Positions 25,677 through 34,254 of a DNA stretch of 64,000 bases are shown piece after piece; position 1 is the stretch's first letter; every line of letters begins with the position of its first letter. The notes under the pieces are model-generated. The model made no database searches, had not been told where the DNA came from, and saw only the letters and a list, made by a program, of their open reading frames with translations. Both the position numbers and the translations under genes were made by a program. Source of the DNA: Novosphingobium sp. SCN 66-18 (GTDB taxonomy: Bacteria; Pseudomonadota; Alphaproteobacteria; Sphingomonadales; Sphingomonadaceae); assembly GCA_001725355.1 (NCBI GenBank), contig MEGD01000009.1, positions 1 through 64,000 on the forward strand, read 5' to 3'.

Positions 25677-28145
25677 TCAGTGATAGTGGACCGAAAAGCG
25701 CAACCCGAAGGTGCGCGGGCGGGACAGGCGGTTGTTGACCCCGCGCACGTCGGTCGACTGGAGGCTCTGCGCCGACAGCACGCCGCGTACGTCGCCGAGG
25801 TTCTCGCCGTAGAGGCTGAGCCGCCAGGTGTCGCTGGCCAGTCCGATCGAGGCCCCCACCATGGCGAAGCCCGGCAGGTTGACGTTCGCGCGCGGCGTCA
25901 GCGAGGTGGCCATGCCGCTGCGGTAGCTGAGATTGGTCTGCGCGCTCAGCGTCAATCCGTTCGACAGCGGCCGGTCGTAGCTGGCCGACACGCTGAGCGT
26001 ATGGTGCGGCGTGCCGGGCAGCCGCGCGCCATCGCCGCCGAAGCTGCGCCCGCCCACGAAGATCGGGCCGGTGAGTTTGGAATCGTTGTAGCCATAGGTG
26101 CCGTTCAGGGTCAGTTCGTTGGTCAGCAGATAGTGCGCCTCGAGATCGACGCCGAGCGAGCGCGCGGTCGATCCGTTGACGCCGGCCGGGAAGCCACCGT
26201 TGGGCGTGCTGACGTTGACCTGCGGATTCTTCCAGTCGACGTAGTAGGCGGCCGCCGCGAAATCGAAGCGCCGGCCCAGCTTCCCCTTGAGGCCAAGCTC
26301 GTAATTGTTGACCGAGTCCGCCTGGTAGAACTGGAAGGCGGGGTCCTCGGCGAACGGGCCGGCCGTGGGAATGCCGCTCGCCCCGCCGCGCCGCACGCCT
26401 TGCGAGAAAGTGAAGTAGGCGAGCGTCTGGTTGCCGAACGTGTACGAGGTATTGGCCTTGAACAGGACTTTTGTGCGGTTCTGCTGGTCCGTGGCCTTGG
26501 CGATGCCCAGCGGATCGGTGAAGTCCTGCGAACAGGACGGGCCGCAGATCGGCAGGGCGTTGATCGCGGTGATACTGAGTTCCTGCCGGAACACGCGCAC
26601 GCCGCCCGTCACCTGCCACGCCGGCGTGATGTGGTAGGTGAGTTCGCCGAACGCGGCCAGATCGGTGAAGCGCATCTGCCGGTCGTAGATATAGCCGACG
26701 TCCGTTCCCGTGTTCGCGAAGCCCAGCGCATTCAGGTAGTCGGTGTAGCCCATGTTGTAGTCGGTGCTGGTCAGGTGGCTGCGCTGGTTCATGTAGAAGG
26801 CGCCAAGGCTGTAGGTCAGCGGCGTGTCGGAGGCCGAGACCAGCCGCACTTCCTGGATGAACGCCTTCTCGTTGTAATCGCGCACGCTGGGCACCAGGAT
26901 GCGCGGATAGCCCGAATAGAAGAAGCCCAGCGTCTTCTGGTAGCTGGCCGTGCTGTCGTTGACCGCCGAGCTATCCGTTTCATAGGCGCTGGTCACGCTG
27001 GTCAGGGTGGCGAAGCCGAAGTCGTAGGACGCTTCCAGCGAGCCGAGATCGACCTTGCGGGTCAGCGGCTGCAGGATGAACGCGCCGGTCTCGTATTCCT
27101 TGAAGGTGTGCGGGAATACATTGTCGAAATTGTCGTTCTGGAACGCGGGAAACGCGCCGACGTCACCCGTGCTGGAAAACGAGGTCGGGGCGGGGCCGCC
27201 GGGATAGCTGTCCTGATCCGGCCCGTCCGAATGTTCGTACTGGTGCTGGTAGGTGGCCAGCAGCCGGATCGGGCCGTCTTCGTATTTCAGCATGGCCCGG
27301 ACGTAGCTCAGCTCGCTGTCGTCGACGTTCTTCTTGGAGGTCGGGACGGGGAGGCTGTGCACCGGGTCGGCCGGATCGGCGAGGACCGGCTTGCCCGCCG
27401 AATCCAGCTTGTAAAGCGCCGGGGCGTTGATGAATCCGTGGTCGAACACGTGGCCGCCCGCCACGCGCAGCGCCAGGTTCTGGGCCAGCGGCAGGTTCAC
27501 GACGCCATCGAGGCTGTAGTTGGCGCCGCCGGCATGCTTGGTCCAGCCAACATTGCCCGAGGCATCGACGGTGAACTTCGTGGGATCGGGTTCGTTGAAC
27601 AGCACGCGCAAGGTGCCGGCGATCGAGGCGTTGCCATAGAGGGTGGCCTGCGGCCCGCGCAGCACTTCGATGCGCTTGACGTCGGCGAGGTGGAGATTGA
27701 CGAAGGCGGGAGTTTCGCCAACATAAACTGATACCGGCGCGATCGTCGCCTGCGGCCGCTCGCCGCCTGCGGCGACGCCGTCGAGATTGAGGCCGTGGAT
27801 GATGAAGCTGCTGGCGCCGCCATCGCGGATGCTGGCGCCGTTATAGACGAGCCCTGCGATGGCGCGGCCCAGGTCCTGAAAATCGGACACGCCGCGCTTG
27901 TCGAGATCGTCGCCGGAAATGGCCGAGATGTTGATCGGCGTGGACAGCGTGGTCGTCTGCCGGCGCGAGGCGGTGACGACGATGTCGCCGCCCGGCCCGC
28001 CTTGCTCGCCGCCGGCTTCGGCGGGAGCGGTGTTTCCGGCTGCCTGTTCTTCCGCCTTTGCCTGTAGCGGTGCCAGAACGGCGGCGGAGGTGAGCAGTGC
28101 GAGAGCGCTGGCGCGCACCAGCGGAAATCTTGGTGTATGGATCAT
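25677..28145 (-). CDS. TonB-dependent receptor
   Basis: 822-residue receptor from ATG 28145 (preceded by GGGGGCGA); an in-frame ATG at 28160 is an alternative. Signal peptide to about residue 30 (LQAKAEE), TonB-box-like DIVVTASRRQ, plug with VKRIEVLRGPQATLYGNASIAGTLRV, and a barrel ending in the terminal aromatic pattern RFSVHYH. This type of plug is common in sphingomonad receptors for hydrophobic or aromatic ligands. Last gene of the minus-strand cluster with the hydroxylase and sulfotransferase, 207 bp after the hydroxylase, so it may have its own promoter. Confidence 0.93.
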   Translation of the reverse strand: MIHTPRFPLVRASALALLTSAAVLAPLQAKAEEQAAGNTAPAEAGGEQGGPGGDIVVTASRRQTTTLSTPINISAISGDDLDKRGVSDFQDLGRAIAGLVYNGASIRDGGASSFIIHGLNLDGVAAGGERPQATIAPVSVYVGETPAFVNLHLADVKRIEVLRGPQATLYGNASIAGTLRVLFNEPDPTKFTVDASGNVGWTKHAGGANYSLDGVVNLPLAQNLALRVAGGHVFDHGFINAPALYKLDSAGKPVLADPADPVHSLPVPTSKKNVDDSELSYVRAMLKYEDGPIRLLATYQHQYEHSDGPDQDSYPGGPAPTSFSSTGDVGAFPAFQNDNFDNVFPHTFKEYETGAFILQPLTRKVDLGSLEASYDFGFATLTSVTSAYETDSSAVNDSTASYQKTLGFFYSGYPRILVPSVRDYNEKAFIQEVRLVSASDTPLTYSLGAFYMNQRSHLTSTDYNMGYTDYLNALGFANTGTDVGYIYDRQMRFTDLAAFGELTYHITPAWQVTGGVRVFRQELSITAINALPICGPSCSQDFTDPLGIAKATDQQNRTKVLFKANTSYTFGNQTLAYFTFSQGVRRGGASGIPTAGPFAEDPAFQFYQADSVNNYELGLKGKLGRRFDFAAAAYYVDWKNPQVNVSTPNGGFPAGVNGSTARSLGVDLEAHYLLTNELTLNGTYGYNDSKLTGPIFVGGRSFGGDGARLPGTPHHTLSVSASYDRPLSNGLTLSAQTNLSYRSGMATSLTPRANVNLPGFAMVGASIGLASDTWRLSLYGENLGDVRGVLSAQSLQSTDVRGVNNRLSRPRTFGLRFSVHYH

Positions 28146-28352
28146 CGATTTCGCCCCCATGTTTATGTGGAAATGAAATCCTCTCCCCGTCTTGCGGCGG
28201 CTACGTTTCGCACCTGCCGGACTTTTTCTGGAAATACCTGGCGCGCTGCGCGCGCAGTTCATGCTTCACCACCGGATGGTGATGGACCTTGGATTTTCGC
28301 AATTCCCGCGCCGGAGAAGCAAAGCCCCCGGATCGTGGTCAGTGCCCGCTCG

Positions 28353-29345
28353 TCAGCGCCATTTCGCCCGGGCCTTGGCGATCAGCGGCAGAAACGGCCA
28401 GATGGTCTGCTCCCACACGGAAAGCCTGCGCTGGTTGTCCTGCCCGACGTGGACCGCTTCGCCTTCGCGGAACGTGCCGAACAGGCGGTCGAGCAGGATC
28501 AGCTCGTTGGCGTAGTTGTAGCGGGTCTCGTCATAGTTCAGCGAATGGTGCAGGCTGTGATGCTCGATCGTGGTGAAGCAGAACGCGTACCAGCGCGGCG
28601 GGTCGAAGCGGATGTTGGAATGGGCGAAGTAGGCCACCGCGCCGCCGATGTTGCCGGCGCAGAGCAGGGCCTCCTTCGGCACGTGGAAGAACACGATCAG
28701 GCTGAGGCCGAGGAACAGGATCTCGATCCAGTTGCCCACCGCCGCGTTCATCGTGTTCAGCTGCGTGATGTAGTGGTGCGGCACATGGATTTCCCACAGC
28801 ACCGGATGATTGTGCAGCGCGCGGTGGAACCAGTACTGCACGAATTCGTGCAGGAAGATGATCATGGCGACTTGCACGGGAAGCGGGAAATGCAGCGCGA
28901 CATCCGTCGTCAGCCCGAAACCCTCCGTGAACGACCGGATCGGATCATAGAGGATCACGGTCGAGACGGCGCCGAGGAAGTACCGGTCCGCCAGAATATA
29001 GAAAGCGCCTTCCAGGAACTCCCGCACGGTCAGCCGCCAGTGCGCGTGGCGTTCGTTGACCCATTCCAGCAGCATGATGCCGACCATGATGATCGGGCCG
29101 GCACTCAGGCCGACCCAGGCCTGGCTCGTCAGCGAAGCCGGTGCGAACCACCAGAAGGCGAGGATTCCCAGCAGGATCGCCGGTTGTAGGTACTTGAAGA
29201 TCATCCGCTTGACGGGATGGACGCCGGGCCGTTCCGCCGCCGTTTCCGAAGCGCCTTCCACGAAAGCCGCCTCCATGCGGATGGTTGCCGCTGCCGGCTG
29301 TGCGCCGGGCAGGGTGGCGATATCGGAAGCCTGTTGGGTATTCAT
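28353..29345 (-). CDS. Fatty acid hydroxylase / sterol desaturase family enzyme
   Basis: 330-residue integral membrane di-iron oxygenase. Hydrophobic helices surround the histidine clusters HEFVQYWFHRALHNH, HVPHH and HHSLHH, the eight-His signature of the superfamily. Start ATG 29345 with GGAGG. Members hydroxylate or desaturate sterols, fatty acids, carotenoids or ether lipids; the substrate cannot be told here. Neighbours (2-oxoglutarate oxygenase, sulfotransferase, receptor) suggest oxidation of a lipid-like compound. Confidence 0.9.
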   Translation of the reverse strand: MNTQQASDIATLPGAQPAAATIRMEAAFVEGASETAAERPGVHPVKRMIFKYLQPAILLGILAFWWFAPASLTSQAWVGLSAGPIIMVGIMLLEWVNERHAHWRLTVREFLEGAFYILADRYFLGAVSTVILYDPIRSFTEGFGLTTDVALHFPLPVQVAMIIFLHEFVQYWFHRALHNHPVLWEIHVPHHYITQLNTMNAAVGNWIEILFLGLSLIVFFHVPKEALLCAGNIGGAVAYFAHSNIRFDPPRWYAFCFTTIEHHSLHHSLNYDETRYNYANELILLDRLFGTFREGEAVHVGQDNQRRLSVWEQTIWPFLPLIAKARAKWR

Positions 29346-29418
29346 GGGCAACCTCCGCACAAACGGACAGATCGGAGCAGGCACACGCACTGGGGCGGTG
29401 TTTCGGAGAACGCGGCCG

Positions 29419-30306
29419 CTAGCATACGGGGACCGCGTGACGGGCGAGGTGGCGCTTCTCCGTCTCCAGCCAGTCGCTCGCCTCGGACGTCGAGGGCGTC
29501 TGGTGGATGAACGTGAATGCGGGCTCGAACACGTCGACTTCGTAGAACAGGATCCACGGTTCGCCGTCGATCACCCGTTCCTGCGCCACCTTGCCGTCGG
29601 ACCGGATGGAAAAGTCACCCGCTCCGATCGTTTCGCCCAGACGGCGCGGTTGCGTGCTGTGGGTGATAGCGCGGCCCCCGATGGCCACGGAAACCTCGTA
29701 GCTTTCGATTTCGGCCTCGGTGGCGATCCCGGCCGCCAGAGCATCCTCGAGGCTGGCGGCGCGCTGGAGCACGCTGTCGACCCCGGGCAGCCGCGACTGG
29801 GCGAAACCGACGTGCTCGCCGGCGATGATCAGGCCGCCCTCCACCGCTGACTCCCGTCCGGTGGCTTCGTGGAGCATGCTGACCAGCCGCAGCCCGAGCA
29901 GCGGCCCGCGCGAAGACGTCTGCCGCCAGTCCTCGACATAGGCGCCCGATGGCGCGAATTCGAGCACGCAGTTGCCGATGAAGCTGAGCCGCGCGGGTTC
30001 CGGCCACTGGTTGCGCGGCTGGTAGCTGCGCCGGATCTGCCAGGAGAGCTGCGCCGTGGCATCGTCCCAGAAGGTGTCGCCGACCCAGCCCTGGCGCTCG
30101 GTGAGCGGCGTCGCCTCGCCTTCCGAAAGGCGCAGGTCGATGCTGAAGCTCTTCGACTGGAGCCAGTAGACGACCGTGACTTCGTCGGTGACGCCGGTGC
30201 AGAAGCTGATGCTCTTGCGCCGGAACGTTCCCAGCAGGTTGCGCGGGAAAGCAAGCTCTCCAACGCTCTTGTGCGGCAGCCGTTCGAGAAGGGTTTCGAG
30301 GTTCAT
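29419..30306 (-). CDS. Protein of unknown function, coupled to 2OG oxygenase
   Basis: 295-residue soluble protein without signal peptide or recognisable motif. It is rich in Trp and beta-strand patterns (WLQSKSFSIDLRL, GDTFWDDATAQLSWQ, LSFIGNCVLEFAPSGAYVEDW), suggesting a lipocalin-like or beta-barrel fold. ATG 30306 overlaps the stop of the oxygenase gene by 4 bp (ATGA), so the two proteins are probably made in fixed ratio and may work together. I do not recognise the family. Confidence 0.75.
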   Translation of the reverse strand: MNLETLLERLPHKSVGELAFPRNLLGTFRRKSISFCTGVTDEVTVVYWLQSKSFSIDLRLSEGEATPLTERQGWVGDTFWDDATAQLSWQIRRSYQPRNQWPEPARLSFIGNCVLEFAPSGAYVEDWRQTSSRGPLLGLRLVSMLHEATGRESAVEGGLIIAGEHVGFAQSRLPGVDSVLQRAASLEDALAAGIATEAEIESYEVSVAIGGRAITHSTQPRRLGETIGAGDFSIRSDGKVAQERVIDGEPWILFYEVDVFEPAFTFIHQTPSTSEASDWLETEKRHLARHAVPVC

Positions 30307-31322
30307 GCCCGGACACCCGCCTCTTGCAGCCCGCCCGCCTGTTGCAGACCGAAGGAATCGAGCGGCACCGCGTTGTCGAGGACCAGATCGCCGCGCGCGA
30401 CGCGCTGCTTGAGATAGGCGAAAGTCTGCGCGGTCTGGTTGTACAGGTGCTCGCCACTTTTCAGCGGCTGATAGCGCGGCGCCTCGTCCGGGATAACGGG
30501 CGCGATTACGTGATCGTAATCGCAGGAGAAGAACAGCGGGAAGGAATAGCGTTCTTCCGCCACGCGCTTTACCCGGTGCTTGGTGGCGACATAGCGTCCG
30601 TTGGACAGGATCTCCATCATGTCGCTGATGTTCATGATCAGCGTGCCGTCGATTAGCGGCACGTCCACCCATTCGCCTTCCTTGTTGACGACCTGGAGCC
30701 CCGGCGCGGTTACGTAGAGCAGGGTGAAGCATTCGTAGTCAGTATGCGCGCCGATCCCCGGCCGGTCCGCGGCCGTCGCGTCGAAGGGATAGTGGATCAG
30801 CCGCAACTGGCTCGGTGGATGCCGCAGGTGCGCGTCGAAATAGGTTTCCTCCAGCCCCAGCGCGAGCGCGAAGGCGCGGAACAGCTGATGGCCGATCGCC
30901 TTGATATGCTGGTAGTAGGCCAGCACGTCCTCGCGGAAGCCGGGCATGGCGGGCCAGATGTTCGGCCCCACCAGCGGCCGGCGCCCTTCCGCCAACGGAT
31001 AGTCGTAATTGACGTCGTAGGCTTCCTTGAGGTCATAGGTGCCAACGCCGAACTGTTCTTCGCCAATGGGCACATAGCCGCTGTGGTTTTCGGACAGGCC
31101 GATGTAGCTCTTCATCTTGGTTTCTTCGTCGAGCGCGAAATAGAGCTTCGCCCGCTTGACCAGCCGGCGGAACAGTTCGCTGTCGAACTGCGAACCCTTG
31201 ATGTAGAGAAAGCCCGCCTCGACACAGGCCCGGTCAAGGTCGCGGGCGACGCCGAGCCGATCCTCGAAGGTATCGCTTTCCAGCTTCGAAATATCGACCA
31301 GAGGAAGAACGTGTTCCTGCAT
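30303..31322 (-). CDS. 2-oxoglutarate/Fe(II) oxygenase, isopenicillin-N-synthase-like
   Basis: 339-residue non-heme iron oxygenase from ATG 31322. The N-terminal LPLVDISKLE is the DIOX_N start; the iron triad is H193-x-D195 (AHTDYE) and H249 (TKHRV); ERYSFPLFF supplies the Arg-x-Ser that binds 2-oxoglutarate. Such enzymes hydroxylate, desaturate or cyclise small molecules. No ribosome binding site is obvious at 31322. A 56-bp element shared with the propeller-protein promoter lies about 105-160 bp upstream, so this pair of genes probably has its own promoter within the cluster. Confidence 0.9.
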   Translation of the reverse strand: MQEHVLPLVDISKLESDTFEDRLGVARDLDRACVEAGFLYIKGSQFDSELFRRLVKRAKLYFALDEETKMKSYIGLSENHSGYVPIGEEQFGVGTYDLKEAYDVNYDYPLAEGRRPLVGPNIWPAMPGFREDVLAYYQHIKAIGHQLFRAFALALGLEETYFDAHLRHPPSQLRLIHYPFDATAADRPGIGAHTDYECFTLLYVTAPGLQVVNKEGEWVDVPLIDGTLIMNISDMMEILSNGRYVATKHRVKRVAEERYSFPLFFSCDYDHVIAPVIPDEAPRYQPLKSGEHLYNQTAQTFAYLKQRVARGDLVLDNAVPLDSFGLQQAGGLQEAGVRA

Positions 31323-31426
31323 TTGGCGGCAACACCCTGCGCTATTGTCGTGCGGGGTGCGCTTCGCCTTTATCGACTTCCCATCGGCGAGGGCGACCCC
31401 ATGGGCGTGTTGTTCCAAAGTCCTGC

Positions 31427-31482
31427 CCATCGCGCTAGGAAGGGAATCTTCATGCAGGGCATCGATCCGGTCTATGCCCTGC
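31427..31482 (-). promoter_or_regulatory. Duplicated 56-bp upstream element, copy 1
   Basis: 56 bp matching 34037-34092 at 43 positions without gaps. It includes an identical CCATCGCGCTAGG end, TTCATG, CATCGAT and TATGCCCTGC. This copy also contains a perfect 9-bp inverted repeat GCAGGGCAT (31454-31462) / ATGCCCTGC (31474-31482). It lies between the sulfotransferase stop and the oxygenase start. Confidence 0.55.
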
Positions 31483-31510
31483 GGGGGCGGGCACAGCCGG
31501 CCCTGCGGGG

Positions 31511-33004
31511 CTATTCGCCCAGTACCGTCCGCAGCGGTTCCAGATGACGCGCATAGCGGGTCGCCGATCCCACCGAGCCGGCATGGATCGGTTGCCGCAC
31601 TTGCGCGGCGCTGGCCGTCATCACCCCGGCGCGGTCCTGCTCCGGACTCAGGCAGGCGTCCTCGAAGGGGAGGCCAAGGCGCGGCAGCAGTGCCTCCAGC
31701 GTCGCGCGCGGCGCGGCGACCAGCTCTTCGTAGTCGATCTCGACCAGCCGGTCGCCCAGCGCGCGACGCCAGTGATCCATCAGCGAGCGGTAGGCGCGGT
31801 GGTAGGCGCCAAGTTCCGCCAGATCGTAGGAAAACGGATAGGCATCGCGGAACAGCGTCTTGAAGATCGCGAAGCACAGGTCCAGCGGATCGCGCCGGAT
31901 GTGCAGCAGCATCGCCCCCGGCAGCGCCCGGGCGATCAGGCCGGCGTAGAGGAAATTGATCGGCAGCTTGTCAATGAACCGGGGCCGGGCATCGCGCAGC
32001 GGCGCGACCGCCGCCAGATAGGCCGCCCCGAGGGCGGAAGGATCGAGTTCCGCGCTGGTGGCGATCAGTTCGGCCTTGCTCGCCGGCATGCGGCCCATGC
32101 GATCGCGGAACGCGGCGATCAGAGCCTGGCCGAAGCAGGGCAGTTCGCCCAGCGCCTGCACCTGCGTGTGCCGCCCCAGCATCCGTTCGAGCAGGGTGGA
32201 ACCGGACCGCGGCATGCCCAGGATGAAGATCGGCGCAGCGACTGTCTGATCCGCCCGGGCCGGCGCGCACCAGTCCGCATCGTGGGTGGCGGCGATATGG
32301 TCCATCGCCGCGCAATCTTCCGCCACCGCATAGCGCATGTGCTGCCGGCGCACCGCCGCGCCGCGCGCGAGATGGGCGAAGGCGCCGTCGTGATCGCCAA
32401 GGTCCTCCAGTTCCTTGCCCAGCGCATAGCGGAGATGGACTTCCTGCGGCCACGGCAGCGCGCCGCCGCCAAGCGCGGACAGCAGTTGCGGCACATGGTT
32501 GTCTGCGCGGGTCTGGCGGCGCAGCAGCGAACGGTTCAGCCAGGCTTCCGCGTTGTCCGGCGCCAGCGCGATGACCCGGTCGTAAGCCTCTTCGGCTTCT
32601 GCGGTCAGGCCCAGGAAGCCGGCGGCCGTGGCAAGGTTGAACAGCACGTCGGGCCGGTTCGGGGCGATCCGGCGGGCCGCTGCGAAGGCCGCATGGGCCT
32701 GCTCCGGCTTGTGGCACAGCGTGAAGGTGTTGCCCAGCAGGTCCAGCGCCCACAGGTCGGTCAGGGGGCCGTGCCGCGCGCGGGCGGCGTCGGCAAGCGC
32801 GTCGCCGATCTGCCCGAGTTGGGCATGGGCATAGGCCTTCTGCACCAGCACGCGCGGATCGGAGGGGCTTCCAGGGAATGCCCGCGCGGTCAGGTGGAGA
32901 AGATCGGCGGGCTTGCCGGCGCCGAGCAACCTCATGCCGGCGGAAAGCAGGGCGGAAACGTCTTGTTCCTGCCGTCCGGGGAGTGCGCCGGATGTCGTCA
33001 TCAT
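31511..33004 (-). CDS. Sulfotransferase with N-terminal TPR repeats
   Basis: 497-residue protein. Residues 1-220 are tetratricopeptide-like helices (AEEAYDRVIALAPDNAEAWLNRSL is one unit); from about 245 the PAPS-binding 5'-loop PIFILGMPRSGSTLLERML begins the sulfotransferase fold, with LHIRRDPLDLCFAIFK as the 3'-phosphate-binding segment. It would move sulfate from PAPS to a hydroxyl group. Similar TPR-sulfotransferases are common in sphingomonads and their acceptors are mostly unknown. It is 52 bp after the propeller gene. Nearby oxygenases could create the hydroxyl acceptor. Confidence 0.9.
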   Translation of the reverse strand: MMTTSGALPGRQEQDVSALLSAGMRLLGAGKPADLLHLTARAFPGSPSDPRVLVQKAYAHAQLGQIGDALADAARARHGPLTDLWALDLLGNTFTLCHKPEQAHAAFAAARRIAPNRPDVLFNLATAAGFLGLTAEAEEAYDRVIALAPDNAEAWLNRSLLRRQTRADNHVPQLLSALGGGALPWPQEVHLRYALGKELEDLGDHDGAFAHLARGAAVRRQHMRYAVAEDCAAMDHIAATHDADWCAPARADQTVAAPIFILGMPRSGSTLLERMLGRHTQVQALGELPCFGQALIAAFRDRMGRMPASKAELIATSAELDPSALGAAYLAAVAPLRDARPRFIDKLPINFLYAGLIARALPGAMLLHIRRDPLDLCFAIFKTLFRDAYPFSYDLAELGAYHRAYRSLMDHWRRALGDRLVEIDYEELVAAPRATLEALLPRLGLPFEDACLSPEQDRAGVMTASAAQVRQPIHAGSVGSATRYARHLEPLRTVLGE

Positions 33005-33056
33005 CCGGTTCTACGGGCTTCCATTGCCGATCGTCGAGCCGGAATCGGCGTCGGAC

Positions 33057-33989
33057 TCAATTGCCGATCCGTTCCGGGTGCGGCCACCAGGTCATGGTCT
33101 GGATGTCGTGCTCGGTCGTCCACAGCCCGGCGGCGGTATAGCGCAGCGCACCGCTGCCGATCTGCGGGCCGATGCGGGCGCGGATGGCGAGCGTGGCGGG
33201 ATCGATGACCACGAACATCTGGTCCTCCGTGGTCCGCAGCCAGATCTTGCCACCGCCGGCGGTGACTTCGCCCCATTTGAGCTTCGCGCCGATCTTGACC
33301 CGGCCGTTCACCTCGCCGCTGGCGGGATCGACGCGCGCCACCGTGCCATCGCCCTGTTCCTGCACCCACACGCCGCCTTCTCCGGCCGCGAGGAACCCGG
33401 GCTGGTTGCCGGTGACGGTCCGGTGCGTCACGCTGTTGGTGCGCGGATCGATTCGCTGCAGGCTGTTGTGCGTGCTGCTGGCGGCCCATAGCGCGCCATA
33501 GCCGAACACCAGATACCAGGTGTCGGGATCGACCGGGATGGTTGCGATCACCTTCAGCGTGACGGGATCGACGCGGCTGATCACGCCCTTGCTCTCGCTG
33601 GGCACCCACAGCGACCCCGCGCCCACCGCCACGTTGAACTCGCCGGGGCTCGCCAGCCCCGTGTGCACGCTGGCGGTGATCGTCAGCGTGGCCGTGTCGA
33701 TGCGGTTGAGCGTGCCGTCCTTGCAATCGGCGGCCCACAGGTCGCTGCCCACGATGACCATCGCCCCGCACGGCTTGCCCATCACGATCTGGCCTAGCTT
33801 GCCGCCGGTCGACCAGTGCTCGACCTTGCTTTCGTTGTTGATCCAGACCGTGTCGTCGCGCGGGTCGATTTCCGCGAAATTGGCGAAGCCCGGAACCTGG
33901 ATGACCTGCTTTTCCGGCTCTTGCGCGTTCAGCGGCGCGCCAAGCGAGCAGGCGAGCAGCAGCGGAAGGGTCGACCACAAGCGTTTCAT
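33057..33989 (-). CDS. Secreted beta-propeller (YVTN/virginiamycin-B-lyase-like) protein
   Basis: 310-residue protein from ATG 33989 (AAAGGG upstream) with a signal peptide (LLLACSLGAPLNAQ). Repeats of about 43 residues with the pattern G-x-x-W-x-x-x-x-G-x-x-x-R-x-D-P-x-T (for example GSLWVPSESKGVISRVDPVTL and GGVWVQEQGDGTVARVDPAS) build a beta-propeller of six to seven blades. Such propellers bind ligands or act as lyases; no catalytic residue can be assigned. First gene of the six-gene minus-strand cluster. Confidence 0.85.
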   Translation of the reverse strand: MKRLWSTLPLLLACSLGAPLNAQEPEKQVIQVPGFANFAEIDPRDDTVWINNESKVEHWSTGGKLGQIVMGKPCGAMVIVGSDLWAADCKDGTLNRIDTATLTITASVHTGLASPGEFNVAVGAGSLWVPSESKGVISRVDPVTLKVIATIPVDPDTWYLVFGYGALWAASSTHNSLQRIDPRTNSVTHRTVTGNQPGFLAAGEGGVWVQEQGDGTVARVDPASGEVNGRVKIGAKLKWGEVTAGGGKIWLRTTEDQMFVVIDPATLAIRARIGPQIGSGALRYTAAGLWTTEHDIQTMTWWPHPERIGN

Positions 33990-34036
33990 TCCGACCCTTT
34001 CGATGGCGCGTTGGCCGAAGCCTCTCGCAAACGTGG

Positions 34037-34092
34037 CCATCGCGCTAGGGGGCGCCTATTCATGAAAGTCATCGATGCCATTTATGCCCTGC
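34037..34092 (-). promoter_or_regulatory. Duplicated 56-bp upstream element, copy 2
   Basis: Second copy of the element at 31427-31482 (43 of 56 identical, no gaps), 48 bp upstream of the propeller gene and on the other side 162 bp before the tandem-TetR gene. It probably contains the promoter or operator of the cluster; the adjacent TetR protein is the obvious candidate to bind it. Confidence 0.55.
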
Positions 34093-34254
34093 TGCCCGCG
34101 AAAGATGGCGGCGGGCTCGCCGCGCTCGACAGCGACCGGGTCAGCGAGGTCGCTGAGCGCCCTGCTTGTCAGGGAAGCGATGGCGTGCACGCCATTCGTC
34201 CCGGTCGATCGAACCGCTGTTGATATTTCCCCGTTAATCTCCCATCCGGCGAAC

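Noticed and set aside
25680-27731. 683-codon plus-strand open frame
   Set aside because: Antisense to the TonB-dependent receptor; composition is that of a shadow frame.
34062-34223. 53-codon open frame starting MKVIDAIYALLP in the TetR upstream region
   Set aside because: It starts within the duplicated 56-bp element, whose other copy has no comparable open frame, so the similarity is regulatory rather than coding.
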